Of a stretch of DNA of 64,000 bases, positions 56,197 to 64,000 are shown in pieces; the stretch's first letter is position 1, and each line of letters opens with the position of its first letter. Under the pieces are notes generated by a model. It was not told the origin of the DNA and did no database searches. It saw nothing but the letters and a program-made list of their open reading frames with translations. Source of the stretch: JAQVEM01 sp964610315 (lineage in GTDB: Bacteria; Actinomycetota; Humimicrobiia; Humimicrobiales; Humimicrobiaceae); assembly GCA_964610315.1 (NCBI GenBank), contig CAZSVM010000003.1, positions 1-64,000 on the forward strand, written 5' to 3'. The translations under genes were made by a program, and so were the position numbers.

Positions 56197-57042
56197 ATGA
56201 GAGGTCCAGCTTTCCTGAGGAAAGAAAAAATTAAAGAAACAATCAGCTATCTGAATTCCTGTTTGCCTCATAAAGTTGATTCTGGATTAATTTTAGGTTC
56301 ATTCCTAAGTAAATGCGTGGATTTCTTACCTCTGCAAAACAAAATTACCTTAAATATTTCAGATATACCTCATATACCGGTACCGACTATACCCGGTCAT
56401 GAAAAATCTATTGTCTATGGAAAAATAGAGAATAGAAATCTCTTGATATTCTGTGGAAGGCCGCACTTATACGAAGGATATCATATAGAAGATGTAGTAT
56501 ATTCGGTAAGTTTATTATCCAATCTCCACGCAGAGAATTTGATAATCACCAATTCCGCAGGAGGAATAAATCCCCGGTTTGCCCCCGACGACATTATGAT
56601 AATAAAAGATCATCTGAATTTTATGTTTGATAATCCATTTTTTGGCAGCAAATATGACCACAATTATGATTATTTTATTGATATGGGCTCCCCTTATGAT
56701 AAAGAGCTGATCACTGCTGCAAAAAAGGCAGCTGAATCCATCGGCCTTAAAATAAAAACCGGTGTATATGCCGGAGTAATGGGCCCGGTACTTGAAACAA
56801 AAGCCGAAATAAAATGTCTTCGTAAATTAGGAGCCGATGCCGTAGGAATGTCGACTATTCCCGAGGTTATAATGGCAAATTTCCTACAAATAAAAGTGCT
56901 TGGCTTATCCCATATAAGAAATACAATGGTACAATGTCATGGAGGAAATGAAAAATTTACCCATATAAGAGGTTTTGAAAAGGAAATTTTTATAGGTAAA
57001 AGATTTGCCCAACTGATTGAAAATATTTTTAAAAAAGCATAA
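56197..57042 (+). CDS. Purine nucleoside phosphorylase
   Basis: 281 residues, trimeric PNP type. SGLILGSFLSK near 28 holds the phosphate-binding Ser, FCGRPHLYEGY near 87 the His, GVYAGVMGPVLETKAEI and LGADAVGMSTIPEV near 206 the Glu and Met for purine binding. The end, SHIRNTMVQCHGGNEKF, is altered from the usual TNxAAG region but keeps the Asn. Cleaves inosine or guanosine. No Shine-Dalgarno site; first of a plus-strand group. Confidence 0.9.
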   Translation: MRGPAFLRKEKIKETISYLNSCLPHKVDSGLILGSFLSKCVDFLPLQNKITLNISDIPHIPVPTIPGHEKSIVYGKIENRNLLIFCGRPHLYEGYHIEDVVYSVSLLSNLHAENLIITNSAGGINPRFAPDDIMIIKDHLNFMFDNPFFGSKYDHNYDYFIDMGSPYDKELITAAKKAAESIGLKIKTGVYAGVMGPVLETKAEIKCLRKLGADAVGMSTIPEVIMANFLQIKVLGLSHIRNTMVQCHGGNEKFTHIRGFEKEIFIGKRFAQLIENIFKKA

Positions 57043-57076
57043 ATTATTATAATTAAAAATAAATTAAGGAGGGAAA

Positions 57077-57925
57077 ATGAATAAAGTGGCTATAGTTACC
57101 GATAGCACTGCTGATTTACCGGTAGACATAGTGAACAGACTTAATATAAAAGTTGTTCCACTGTCGGTAATTTTTGGAGATGTAAGTTTTTTAGATGACG
57201 GCAAAGAAATAACTATAGGCGAATTTTATAAAAAAATCAGATCATCCGAAAAATTGCCTACTACCACCCAACCTACCCCTAAAGATTTTATTGAAGTCTA
57301 TACCGATATTCTTAAAGAGAATGATAGTATAATTTCCATTCATATCTCAAAAAAAATGTCAGGTACCATAAATTCTGCAGAAATGGCAAAGAAAGAAATG
57401 CCGGGAAAAGATATAGAAATAATCGATTCCGAGTATGTCCATATGCCGCTTGGTTTTTTAATCATAAGAGCAGCTAAATTGGCGCAGGAAGGTAAATCAA
57501 AGGAAGAAATTATAAAAGGTGTATATGACTTAAAATCAAAGATTAAAGTATTGATTGTACCCAGTACACTGGAATATTTAAAAAAAGGAGGCAGGATAGG
57601 AAAGGCAAAAGGTCTTATTGCCTCGCTGCTGGAAATTAAACCAATACTTTCCATTTATGATGGTGAGATATCTCAATTCAAGACTACCAGAAGGTGGAAT
57701 CAAGCTAAAACCGAATTGATTAATTCTATGAAAACCATGATAAAAAATCCTCAAAATCTTACGGTATCCATAGGAGATTCCGATGCCAAAGAAGATGCAG
57801 CCGAAATGTATGATAGAATAAAAGAAACTTTCAATCCAAAAGAAATCTTAAGGGTTGATATTGGCGTTATTGTGGGCACTCATCTGGGACCCGGAGGCTT
57901 AGGTATAACATTCTATGAGGAATAA
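57077..57925 (+). CDS. DegV-family fatty acid-binding protein
   Basis: 282 residues. VAIVTDSTADLP at the start, TSQP-like TTTQPTPKDFIEVY, SKKMSGTINSAEMAKKE and LKKGGRIGKAKG are DegV marks; GTHLGPGGLGITFYEE closes it. Members bind one fatty acid between two domains, often as FakB for fatty acid kinase. AAGGAGG sits 6 bases before the ATG. Overlaps the next gene by 11 bases. Confidence 0.92.
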   Translation: MNKVAIVTDSTADLPVDIVNRLNIKVVPLSVIFGDVSFLDDGKEITIGEFYKKIRSSEKLPTTTQPTPKDFIEVYTDILKENDSIISIHISKKMSGTINSAEMAKKEMPGKDIEIIDSEYVHMPLGFLIIRAAKLAQEGKSKEEIIKGVYDLKSKIKVLIVPSTLEYLKKGGRIGKAKGLIASLLEIKPILSIYDGEISQFKTTRRWNQAKTELINSMKTMIKNPQNLTVSIGDSDAKEDAAEMYDRIKETFNPKEILRVDIGVIVGTHLGPGGLGITFYEE

Positions 57926-58511
57926 AAAAAATCCCGAAAGAATTGAGCTTCTTAAAAAAAATTTTAGAAAAAAAATACAGAAAAAAAGGAATAACCTTTC
58001 CGTTGAGTACAGGGGAAAAAGCAGTAAATTAATAGCAGAAAAATTTTTTAGTACCGTTCATTATATCAGTTCAAAGATCATACTAATTTACCATCCTTTT
58101 AAAAGCGAAGTTGACACTGCTATAATAATTAGAGAAGCATTAAAAAATAAAAAGAATATAGTTTTACCGCGGGTTCACAATAATAAATTAGAGCTTTTTT
58201 TTGTAAATAATCCGTCAGAGCAATTGGAAAGGGGTTCATATCATATAATGGAACCGGTTGCCGAGTTGTGCAGGCCTGCAAAAATATCGGATATCGATCT
58301 GGCTGTGGTTCCCGGAGTAAGTTTTGATAAAAATCTCAACCGTTTGGGGTACGGCGGTGGTTATTATGATAAAATTCTCCTGCAGATCCCCCCAAAAGTA
58401 AAAAAAATAGCACTTTGCTTCGATATACAGGTAGTTAACAGTATCCCTGTATTGGAGCACGATATTAAAATCGATATGCTGATTACGGAAACTAAAATCT
58501 ATTATTCCTGA
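57915..58511 (+). CDS. 5-formyltetrahydrofolate cyclo-ligase
   Basis: 198 residues. KKNFRKKIQKKRNNLS at the start, HPFKSEVDT, and LAVVPGVSFDKNLNRLGYGGGYYDK near 133 are the ligase/ATP motifs. Converts 5-formyl-THF to 5,10-methenyl-THF. Its ATG overlaps degV by 11 bases. Confidence 0.92.
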   Translation: MRNKKNPERIELLKKNFRKKIQKKRNNLSVEYRGKSSKLIAEKFFSTVHYISSKIILIYHPFKSEVDTAIIIREALKNKKNIVLPRVHNNKLELFFVNNPSEQLERGSYHIMEPVAELCRPAKISDIDLAVVPGVSFDKNLNRLGYGGGYYDKILLQIPPKVKKIALCFDIQVVNSIPVLEHDIKIDMLITETKIYYS

Positions 58512-58536
58512 TAAACTTTTCATAAAAAAATAAAAT

Positions 58537-59322
58537 ATGAAAACAGGCAATATGAAATTTAAAAAAGAAAATAATCATGCCAAAATTTCTATTCTTATTC
58601 CTGCTTACAACGAGGAGAAATATATCGAAAAAGTAATTAAAAGCTGCTTTAAGTATGGATTGGATATAATTATCGTTGATGACGGTTCGACAGACGATAC
58701 TTTAAAGGTAGTAAAATCTATTCCGGCACCAAAAAATCTCAAAATAATACCAATTAGGCATATGGTAAATAAAGGAAAAGGACAATCACTTAAAACCGGT
58801 TTTAGATATGTTGCCAGAAATAATTATTCCGGAGTTATAACTATTGATGCCGACGGCCAGCATAATACAGATGAAATTAAAAATTTTCTTAAAAGTGCTG
58901 AAAAAGAAAAACCGGATTTAATAATTGGAAACAGATTGGGCAATACCAGAAATATGCCCTTTATAAGATTAGCTACAAATGTTTTTACTTCATGGATTAT
59001 TTCCAGCATTGCCGGTAAGAAAGTAAGCGATGTTCAATCCGGATTTAGATATATAAGTTCCAGAGTTTTAAAAAATATTAAGCTGGAAACCAGTAACTTC
59101 GATACCGAACCGGAATTAATAATCAAATCCGGCTGGTTTGGTTATAATATTAAAAATATTCCGATCAGCACTATTTATCATAAGAACTCTATAAGCTATG
59201 TTAATCCTATTACCGATACCATAAAATTTTTTAAACTGGTTTTTAACAGCTTCAGGTGGAAGAGGAAATTTTATAGAAAAGATAATTCACCTCCTAGAAA
59301 AGCTGATATAGTTCGTAAATAA
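58537..59322 (+). CDS. Family 2 glycosyltransferase, dolichyl-phosphate-mannose-synthase-like
   Basis: 261 residues. ISILIPAYNEEKYI near 20, the diphosphate-binding IIVDDGSTDDT, and TIDADGQHN carry the GT-A aspartates; QSGFRYIS is a later family mark. No C-terminal membrane helices, so it is a soluble or peripheral enzyme. Possibly makes a polyprenyl-phosphate sugar. The end overlaps the convergent gene by 29 bases. Confidence 0.85.
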   Translation: MKTGNMKFKKENNHAKISILIPAYNEEKYIEKVIKSCFKYGLDIIIVDDGSTDDTLKVVKSIPAPKNLKIIPIRHMVNKGKGQSLKTGFRYVARNNYSGVITIDADGQHNTDEIKNFLKSAEKEKPDLIIGNRLGNTRNMPFIRLATNVFTSWIISSIAGKKVSDVQSGFRYISSRVLKNIKLETSNFDTEPELIIKSGWFGYNIKNIPISTIYHKNSISYVNPITDTIKFFKLVFNSFRWKRKFYRKDNSPPRKADIVRK

Positions 59323-59809
59323 CTGCCGAAACAAATATAATAAATATAATAATTATAGAAACCAGGGGGATAACTTTATTTTTAAATTTGTTTCTGTTTA
59401 TGTATTCACCGGTAGCCAGAGCTATAATACGGTAAAACATTTCCATGGAAGAAAGCAGTATAACTTCCAGAGGAATTGGAATTCCATGCCTTATGGTTCC
59501 GGTAAATAAAAATAAAATCATAAAAATTCCGGTTACAAAACTTACCGGAAGCGAAGCTCTTAGAAAACCCAGAGTAAAATAACCCAGTGTGGATAAAAGA
59601 TTTCCTAAAAAAATAGCTGCAAAAACATAACCAAAAGACATACCCTCCTGAAACTGGCGTATCCCAAAAATACTCTGAAGAACTCCGAACTTATCAATTA
59701 TAAAAACACTGGCATCTTTAAAGAAATAAAAAAATAAAAACCCAATGGCAGCTCCGGCCAGAAAAATAAGCAGGGTTCTTATAAAAATGGAAAAATATTG
59801 CTTTAACAC
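59294..59809 (-). CDS. SpoIIM/DUF95-like membrane protein (tentative)
   Basis: 171 residues with about five membrane helices (about 10-31, 60-80, 87-108, 112-130, 148-170). GNLLSTLGYFTLGFL and RHGIPIPLEVILLSS are reminiscent of DUF95, in which a PHG..E motif follows a central helix. It starts at GTG overlapping the HD-GYP stop (GTGTTAAAG), so the two are coupled. Tentative family; no job is known. Confidence 0.5.
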   Translation of the reverse strand: MLKQYFSIFIRTLLIFLAGAAIGFLFFYFFKDASVFIIDKFGVLQSIFGIRQFQEGMSFGYVFAAIFLGNLLSTLGYFTLGFLRASLPVSFVTGIFMILFLFTGTIRHGIPIPLEVILLSSMEMFYRIIALATGEYINRNKFKNKVIPLVSIIIIFIIFVSAVIYELYQLF

Positions 59810-61059
59810 CCGGATTTACTTTCCTCTTTTATGATTTCAATCATTATATCACTGATTTTTTTATCAAAATTTTTATCGGCACAAACTTTCAATTCTCTTA
59901 TTGCCTCTTTCCGGGTAAGAGCTTTCCGGTATGGTCTGTCAGAGGTCATGGCATCATAAGCATCGGCCACGGTAAGTATTTTAGCAAACAGGGGTATCTT
60001 GTCTCCCTTGATCCCGTAGGGATAGCCTCCGCCGTCTATCCTTTCATGATGATAGAGTATAGCATCGGCATAATTTTTTAAAAAAATAATTTCTTTTACT
60101 ATTTCATACCCCACTACCGGGTGTTTTTTCATCTCTACCCAGTCAGATTCATCAAATTTCCCGGGCTTATTGAGTACACTAAGATCGATCTGGAGCTTGC
60201 CTATATCATGCAGATTGGCAAGATTGGCCAATATTTCAATATCATATTCATTCAGTCTTAACTTTCTGGCAATCTTTTCGGTATATTCCGCTACTCTTAC
60301 CGAATGCCCCGCAGTGTAGTGATCTTTAGCGTCTATTATCTTTACGATCTGCATAATGCTGTTCAGGAGTGCTTTTCTTTCTTTTATTCTAAGAAGATAA
60401 GTATACTGAGCAATTATCAGTGGAAGCGAGGTGAACACAATAGTTAAGGGGCCATATAACCTATATAGGAAAGATATAAAAATTGCCATCACAGCTAAAA
60501 ACAATATAAAGGGAATCAGCCAGGCGTAATTATAAACCCAGATATTTACAAAATTCTTATTTTCACTGATAGAAATAGCACCCGCGGTAAGCAATGTATT
60601 TATAAAAAATCCGATATACGCAGCAAGGAAAATATAACCTATATTGGCAGGATTAAAAAAGTTGGCTGTATTTCTGTTATAGGTCATCTCAAACACAATG
60701 CTTGAAATACCCATAAATAAAAAAAGTTGGCCGATATTAAATAGATGTTTATAGTAAGGAACTTTTTTAACAAATTCTTTTATATTAAAAATAGAAAATG
60801 CAGTTACCAGAATAGCCGTTGAAGGACCAAAAATGGTAAGACTTGCATAAAAAATAGCAGTATTAATTGAAACATTACCTGTTTTAGGAAGCGATGCTGA
60901 TAGATTGTCAGCCGCAAAAGCCAGTAATCCAAACAGCACCACTCCAATCACTGATACATTCCTGTATCTTAGAAGTATATATGTGAATACAGCCAAACCA
61001 CCTATAAATATTAAATACACATATACTTTTAAAACCAGGCTTTTAAATCTGCTCACCAT
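59803..61059 (-). CDS. HD-GYP domain protein with N-terminal membrane region
   Basis: 418 residues. Residues 1-220 contain about six to eight membrane helices, a sensor-like region. Residues 225-410 are HD-GYP: TAGHSVRVAEYTEKIA, HDIGK near 282, LYHHERIDGGGYPYG near 343, and VADAYDAMTSDRPYR. The family usually hydrolyses cyclic di-GMP; all core His, Asp and GYP residues are kept. TAGGAG sits just before the ATG. It closes a chain of short genes running from the ATPase at 62906. Confidence 0.9.
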   Translation of the reverse strand: MVSRFKSLVLKVYVYLIFIGGLAVFTYILLRYRNVSVIGVVLFGLLAFAADNLSASLPKTGNVSINTAIFYASLTIFGPSTAILVTAFSIFNIKEFVKKVPYYKHLFNIGQLFLFMGISSIVFEMTYNRNTANFFNPANIGYIFLAAYIGFFINTLLTAGAISISENKNFVNIWVYNYAWLIPFILFLAVMAIFISFLYRLYGPLTIVFTSLPLIIAQYTYLLRIKERKALLNSIMQIVKIIDAKDHYTAGHSVRVAEYTEKIARKLRLNEYDIEILANLANLHDIGKLQIDLSVLNKPGKFDESDWVEMKKHPVVGYEIVKEIIFLKNYADAILYHHERIDGGGYPYGIKGDKIPLFAKILTVADAYDAMTSDRPYRKALTRKEAIRELKVCADKNFDKKISDIMIEIIKEESKSGC

Positions 61060-61157
61060 GCTCCTACCTTTTAATTACAAAATATAGAGCATTATAGCAG
61101 AAAAAACGATTTGTTATAATATTGACTTTACTTATTAAATTATTTTTCTTTAAGGTT

Positions 61158-61229
61158 TTACCACTTAACTACACCAGCTATTCCAATCAGAGAAGCTAGG
61201 GCCAGCAGAATTCTTATTAACTTCTTCAT
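61158..61229 (-). CDS. 23-residue membrane peptide
   Basis: Starts MKKLIRILLALASLIG and ends GVVKW: two Lys and an Arg, then one hydrophobic helix. AAGGAGGTG lies 6 bases before its ATG, one of the strongest Shine-Dalgarno sites in the window, so it is probably translated. It might be a leader or toxin-like peptide. Not recognised. Confidence 0.6.
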   Translation of the reverse strand: MKKLIRILLALASLIGIAGVVKW

Positions 61230-61264
61230 TATTTTCACCTCCTTAAAAATTAAACTTCAGTCAA

Positions 61265-61426
61265 TTAAATTTTGCTTTCATACCAGTTTTTGAAAATTTC
61301 TATGTATTTCCTTATATCCTGGTTAAAAATTAACAAGATTATAATAATTATCAAAATTACAATTACCGCTATCGCTATCTTTTCCCATACTGTAAGTCCG
61401 GTTTTTCTATTTTTATCTGCAATCAT
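61265..61426 (-). CDS. 53-residue single-helix membrane protein
   Basis: Not recognised. Charged N terminus (to about residue 16), a 17-residue stretch of Ile, Val and Leu, then a helical basic tail ending NWYESKI. It begins nine bases after the HTH gene, with no own Shine-Dalgarno site, so coupling is likely. Confidence 0.55.
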   Translation of the reverse strand: MIADKNRKTGLTVWEKIAIAVIVILIIIIILLIFNQDIRKYIEIFKNWYESKI

Positions 61427-61435
61427 TATTAAAAT

Positions 61436-61822
61436 TTATACCGATTGTTTGGTTCTGCTTTCTATAAAATCATCCAGGCTGCTTGCAGGTATCCTCCAGG
61501 AACTTCTGCCTTCCCTTACCTTAAATCCTTTCAGCCTGCCCGTTTTAAGCAGATTCCAAACATTATCAACCGATAGCTTTAAAATTTTTGCGATCTGATC
61601 AGCTGTATACAGGACCGGCTCTCTGTGGCCGGTTTTTACTTCCTCTTTACCTATGAATCCATTTAAAAACTCTTCCAGATCATCTTCCTTTATTCTTATA
61701 GCCTTACCCATTCTTATGGCCGGCAATTTTCTGAGCATAATTACCCTGATTACCTCTGATTCGCTAATTCCGACCAGTTCGGAAACTTCTTTAATGGTAA
61801 ATAATTTTTTTTCTTCAGCCAT
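61436..61822 (-). CDS. Tandem excisionase-type DNA-binding protein
   Basis: 128 residues: two HTH_17/MerR-like excisionase folds, TIKEVSELVGISESEVIRVI (about 9-28) with IRMGKAIRIKEDDLEEFL, and YTADQIAKILKLSVDNVWNLL (about 72-92) with GRSSWRIPASSLDDFI. One domain recognises a site by itself; two suggest paired sites. It starts one base after the ATPase stop. No integrase is present, so regulation rather than excision is likely. Confidence 0.75.
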   Translation of the reverse strand: MAEEKKLFTIKEVSELVGISESEVIRVIMLRKLPAIRMGKAIRIKEDDLEEFLNGFIGKEEVKTGHREPVLYTADQIAKILKLSVDNVWNLLKTGRLKGFKVREGRSSWRIPASSLDDFIESRTKQSV

Positions 61823-61823
61823 T

Positions 61824-62906
61824 TCAAAAAATAAAGTTTATTAAATCTGACATTGACGATTGTAAATTCAAAATATTAAAAGAATCTCTGTGAACGGTTA
61901 TTACTTCCTTTTTCTCCTCGGGGACCAGAGATATTCTGTCATACACAGGTATACCCATTATGTTTTTACATTCATCTATGTATGATTTACTGACTTTGCT
62001 TACTTTATTAAAAATAATTCCTTTCCTCTGCTCCGGAGGAAGAAATTTTTGAAAATCACTTATTCTGGGAGTTAATTTCATATCCGGAGACAGTACCAGA
62101 ATCGATGTGGTGGAGAGATTCAACATTTCCAGAGAAATATTATCGTATCTGAACGGAACATCGGCTATTATGACGTCATATTTATTTCTAGCGGAATAAA
62201 TTACACTATTTAGCATATCAATATTAAATTTGTCACTCTGATAGACAGAAAGCGCGGGCTGAAGTATATCTATTTTATTATCATAATTAAGATTTATTAT
62301 CGAATCGTTGAGGCTGTTTTCGCCACTGGTAATATTTTCAATAAACACACTTAAATTTGGTGATAAATTTAAATCCAGATTGATAGCTAAATCCGAGGGC
62401 CCCTCGCAGAAATTTAAATCTATAATCAATATTTTGCCTTCGATAATGTTCTTAATATACCAGGCAAAATTAAAAACTATGCTTGTTTTTCCTACTCCTC
62501 CCTGAACGGAGTAAAACGAAATTACCTGCTGGGGTATAAGTTTATAATTACCTTTTATGTTTGCATCCTTCTCCGAATTTAAATTATCGATAATATGAAG
62601 AACTTTCTCCAGATCGGAAATATTTTTAATTCCACCTAAATATATATTTCCGGAAATACTATTTTCTCTGTCCTCGGAGTCTATAATAAATAATTCACTA
62701 TCAGTATTGCTGCTAACATAATCCGCAACTTCTTTATGATTTTCGAATTCTGCTGATAGTAAAATGCATTCCGGCATATACTCCTCCAAATAATGATTAA
62801 CAAAATTAATATTATGTAGAACCACCACATTATGATTCTGGAGCTTTATTAACGGTATATTTTTTATTAATTCTTTATCTCTGGTTACAATTAATATTAT
62901 TTTCAT
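61824..62906 (-). CDS. CpaE/TadZ-like ATPase with receiver-like N-terminal domain
   Basis: 360 residues. Residues 1-110 look like a degenerate receiver-like fold (MKIILIVTRDKELI, CILLSAEF). Residues 127-360 are MinD/ParA-type: the P-loop reads VQGGVGKTS, with Gln135 in place of the signature Lys of KGGVGKT; IIADVPFRYDN gives Walker B and ILVLSPDMKLTPR switch II. Relatives localise pili or cell-pole complexes. No tad genes are here; its operon carries DNA-binding and membrane genes instead. A TTGACA/TATTAT promoter lies about 140 bases upstream. Confidence 0.75.
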   Translation of the reverse strand: MKIILIVTRDKELIKNIPLIKLQNHNVVVLHNINFVNHYLEEYMPECILLSAEFENHKEVADYVSSNTDSELFIIDSEDRENSISGNIYLGGIKNISDLEKVLHIIDNLNSEKDANIKGNYKLIPQQVISFYSVQGGVGKTSIVFNFAWYIKNIIEGKILIIDLNFCEGPSDLAINLDLNLSPNLSVFIENITSGENSLNDSIINLNYDNKIDILQPALSVYQSDKFNIDMLNSVIYSARNKYDVIIADVPFRYDNISLEMLNLSTTSILVLSPDMKLTPRISDFQKFLPPEQRKGIIFNKVSKVSKSYIDECKNIMGIPVYDRISLVPEEKKEVITVHRDSFNILNLQSSMSDLINFIF

Positions 62907-63251
62907 TTTTCAGTATTATATTGAAATAACAATTACCTTATGCTTATAAAATTTGATATTTTCAATTGAACAATCTTTATTTTCCGTCAATTGGAATATT
63001 ATAAAAATTTAATACAATATTTATACAATGCTTACATATATATAATAGAATTATAAAACTTTATTGTCAATCAATTATTATGGTTAATTAATAGTTAATA
63101 TCGGTTAGTTTGGGATTAAAAAGCAAAATCACCCATTTTTTTAACCATTATTCAGGTATATTACAAGAATAAATACGCAGTGTACGTAGTACAGTAAATA
63201 TAAAATGATAATAGAAAAGTATAAATATTAATTACGTAAATTGGGGTCTGT
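62907..63251. other. 345-base intergenic region
   Basis: Very A+T-rich. Holds the promoter for the ATPase cluster listed next. Two imperfect TACGTA-like repeats near 63175-63195 are noted but not explained. No gene seen. Confidence 0.6.
63042..63070 (-). promoter_or_regulatory. Sigma-70-type promoter for the ATPase cluster
   Basis: Minus strand: TTGACA (63065-63070), 17-base spacer, TATTAT (63042-63047). It would start a transcript near 63035 and leave a 5' leader of about 130 bases before the ATPase ATG. Confidence 0.7.
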
Positions 63252-63521
63252 TTATTTTGAAAGGAGTTTTGAAGTTGGATCTAAATCTTTATCACATTTT
63301 ACACAAACTTCTTTGTAGAATGATCTCTCGCCGGCAATAATTTTTATATTTTTTCTGGGAATACCAGTTTTGCCTGAAATAAAATTTATAAGTTCCTTAT
63401 TAGCTTTACCTCTTTCCGGAATAGAACTTAGTTTGATTTTTATCCTGTCTTTGTAGATTCCATACACACCGCTAACAGTAGAATTGGGTTTAATAATCAA
63501 CTTAATATTTTCAGTCTTCAT
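63252..63521 (-). CDS. DUF167 (YggU-like) protein
   Basis: 89 residues. IKLIIKPNSTVSGVYGIYKDRIKIKL, PERGKANKELINFI and RKNIKIIAGERSFYKEVCV match DUF167. I start at the ATG overlapping the preceding stop (ATGAAGACTGA), six codons after the longest frame. Neighbours a DivIVA-like gene, as is common in Gram-positives. No clear biochemical role. Confidence 0.85.
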   Translation of the reverse strand: MKTENIKLIIKPNSTVSGVYGIYKDRIKIKLSSIPERGKANKELINFISGKTGIPRKNIKIIAGERSFYKEVCVKCDKDLDPTSKLLSK

Positions 63522-63999
63522 CGGTTTTAAAGAAATCATTAATTATATCCGGATTCGCTATATCTATTTTCTTTTTCATCCTCTTTGGTTTATAATCATC
63601 ATCTGTTTCTTCCATTTCCTCTGAATCTTCATATATTTCCCGGTGTTTCTCTTTTTCCTGCTCTTCCTCTTCCTTGACCGGTTCTTCTTTAACTTCACTT
63701 TCCTCCAAATCTTCTACACCCGGTTTTTCTTCCTCGCCTGTTTTTTTGGTACCTTCAAACCCACTTAACTCACTTTCGGAAGAGTATATGATTTCCTTTT
63801 CTTCTCTACTTTCTTTACCGGTATCTTCATCCGTTCCCTTTTTTTCATAGTCAAGATCTCTCTTGCTGATTCCGGACATATTAAGGAATTTTCCCTCCTC
63901 TAATCTTGAGGTGACTTCTTTAAATTCACTAAGCAGTATGGCAATTTTTTCTTTAAAACCTTCATACTCTCGGTTTAATTCATGTATATCCCTTTCTAA
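63511..63999 (-). CDS. DivIVA-like protein, 5' part outside the window
   Basis: The frame stays open to the right edge, so the gene begins outside. The visible 162 residues start with a coiled-coil segment (ERDIHELNREYEGFKEKI, EFKEVTSRLEE), the end of a DivIVA-type domain, then an acidic, Glu/Lys-rich low-complexity tail with IDIANPDIINDFF near its end. DivIVA recruits growth or division partners at curved membranes. The stop overlaps the DUF167 start. Family inferred from the coiled coil and context. Confidence 0.75.
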   Translation of the reverse strand, partial: LERDIHELNREYEGFKEKIAILLSEFKEVTSRLEEGKFLNMSGISKRDLDYEKKGTDEDTGKESREEKEIIYSSESELSGFEGTKKTGEEEKPGVEDLEESEVKEEPVKEEEEQEKEKHREIYEDSEEMEETDDDYKPKRMKKKIDIANPDIINDFFKTDED

Positions 64000-64000
64000 C

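Overview
The window comes from an A+T-rich chromosome of a probably monoderm, probably anaerobic bacterium. Gram-positive traits are an AmaP-type Asp23-family membrane protein, a DivIVA-like coiled-coil protein at the right edge, strong Shine-Dalgarno sites and an AdnAB-like pair of helicase-nucleases (an arrangement best known in Actinomycetota). It also encodes a full bacillithiol pathway, short-form HisG plus HisZ, and a potassium-type membrane pyrophosphatase. A deep-branching low-GC Actinomycetota or a Bacillota-like lineage would fit; this placement is inference. I see no phage, transposase, integrase or CRISPR array, so this is a vertically inherited backbone with some unusual gene arrangements.

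Layout. 1-7 kb: end of a tRNA-Leu(CAA), then (minus strand) hisZ-hisG-hisB-hisH-hisA-hisF-hisIE-pfkA, with a terminator-like hairpin between hisF and hisIE; hisD and hisC are not in the window. 7-16 kb: a B12-binding mutase-like protein paired with an opine-dehydrogenase-like protein directly behind dnaE, then a solitary PilB/GspE ATPase and an orphan larB. 16-25 kb: membrane pyrophosphatase, nadE, endonuclease V, a flavodoxin-like protein, an ArsR-controlled metal(loid) permease with two matching operators, an aminotransferase, YjbQ and an unknown membrane protein. 25-37.5 kb: a branched-chain amino acid and serine block (ilvD, ilvB, ilvN, class V aminotransferase, serA, leuA, leuC, leuD, cimA) without ilvC or leuB. 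CimA implies that isoleucine is made from pyruvate.

38-46 kb: a lipoprotein serine protease, the bacillithiol genes bshC-bshB-bshA, a divergent gene in which an IscU-like domain is fused to the tRNA thiolase MnmA, a DUF5661-type protein, and ilvE preceded by a promoter and a possible attenuator or small RNA. 46-54 kb: an AdnAB-like pair preceded by a coupled 50-codon gene, tRNA-Gly(CCC), AmaP and a diacylglycerol-kinase-like enzyme. 54-64 kb: orphan amino-acid-binding lipoprotein, purine nucleoside phosphorylase, DegV, 5-formyl-THF cyclo-ligase, a glycosyltransferase, then a minus-strand cluster (CpaE/TadZ-like ATPase, tandem excisionase-type DNA-binding protein, two small membrane peptides, an HD-GYP membrane protein and a SpoIIM-like membrane protein), and finally a DUF167 protein with the tail of a DivIVA-like protein.

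The parts most likely to hold undescribed biology are the ATPase/HTH/microprotein/HD-GYP cluster at 59.3-63.1 kb, the B12 protein plus opine dehydrogenase pair, the IscU-MnmA fusion, the RNA at 44.9-45.1 kb and the AdnAB-associated small protein. All functional names come from reading sequence motifs; no database search was run.
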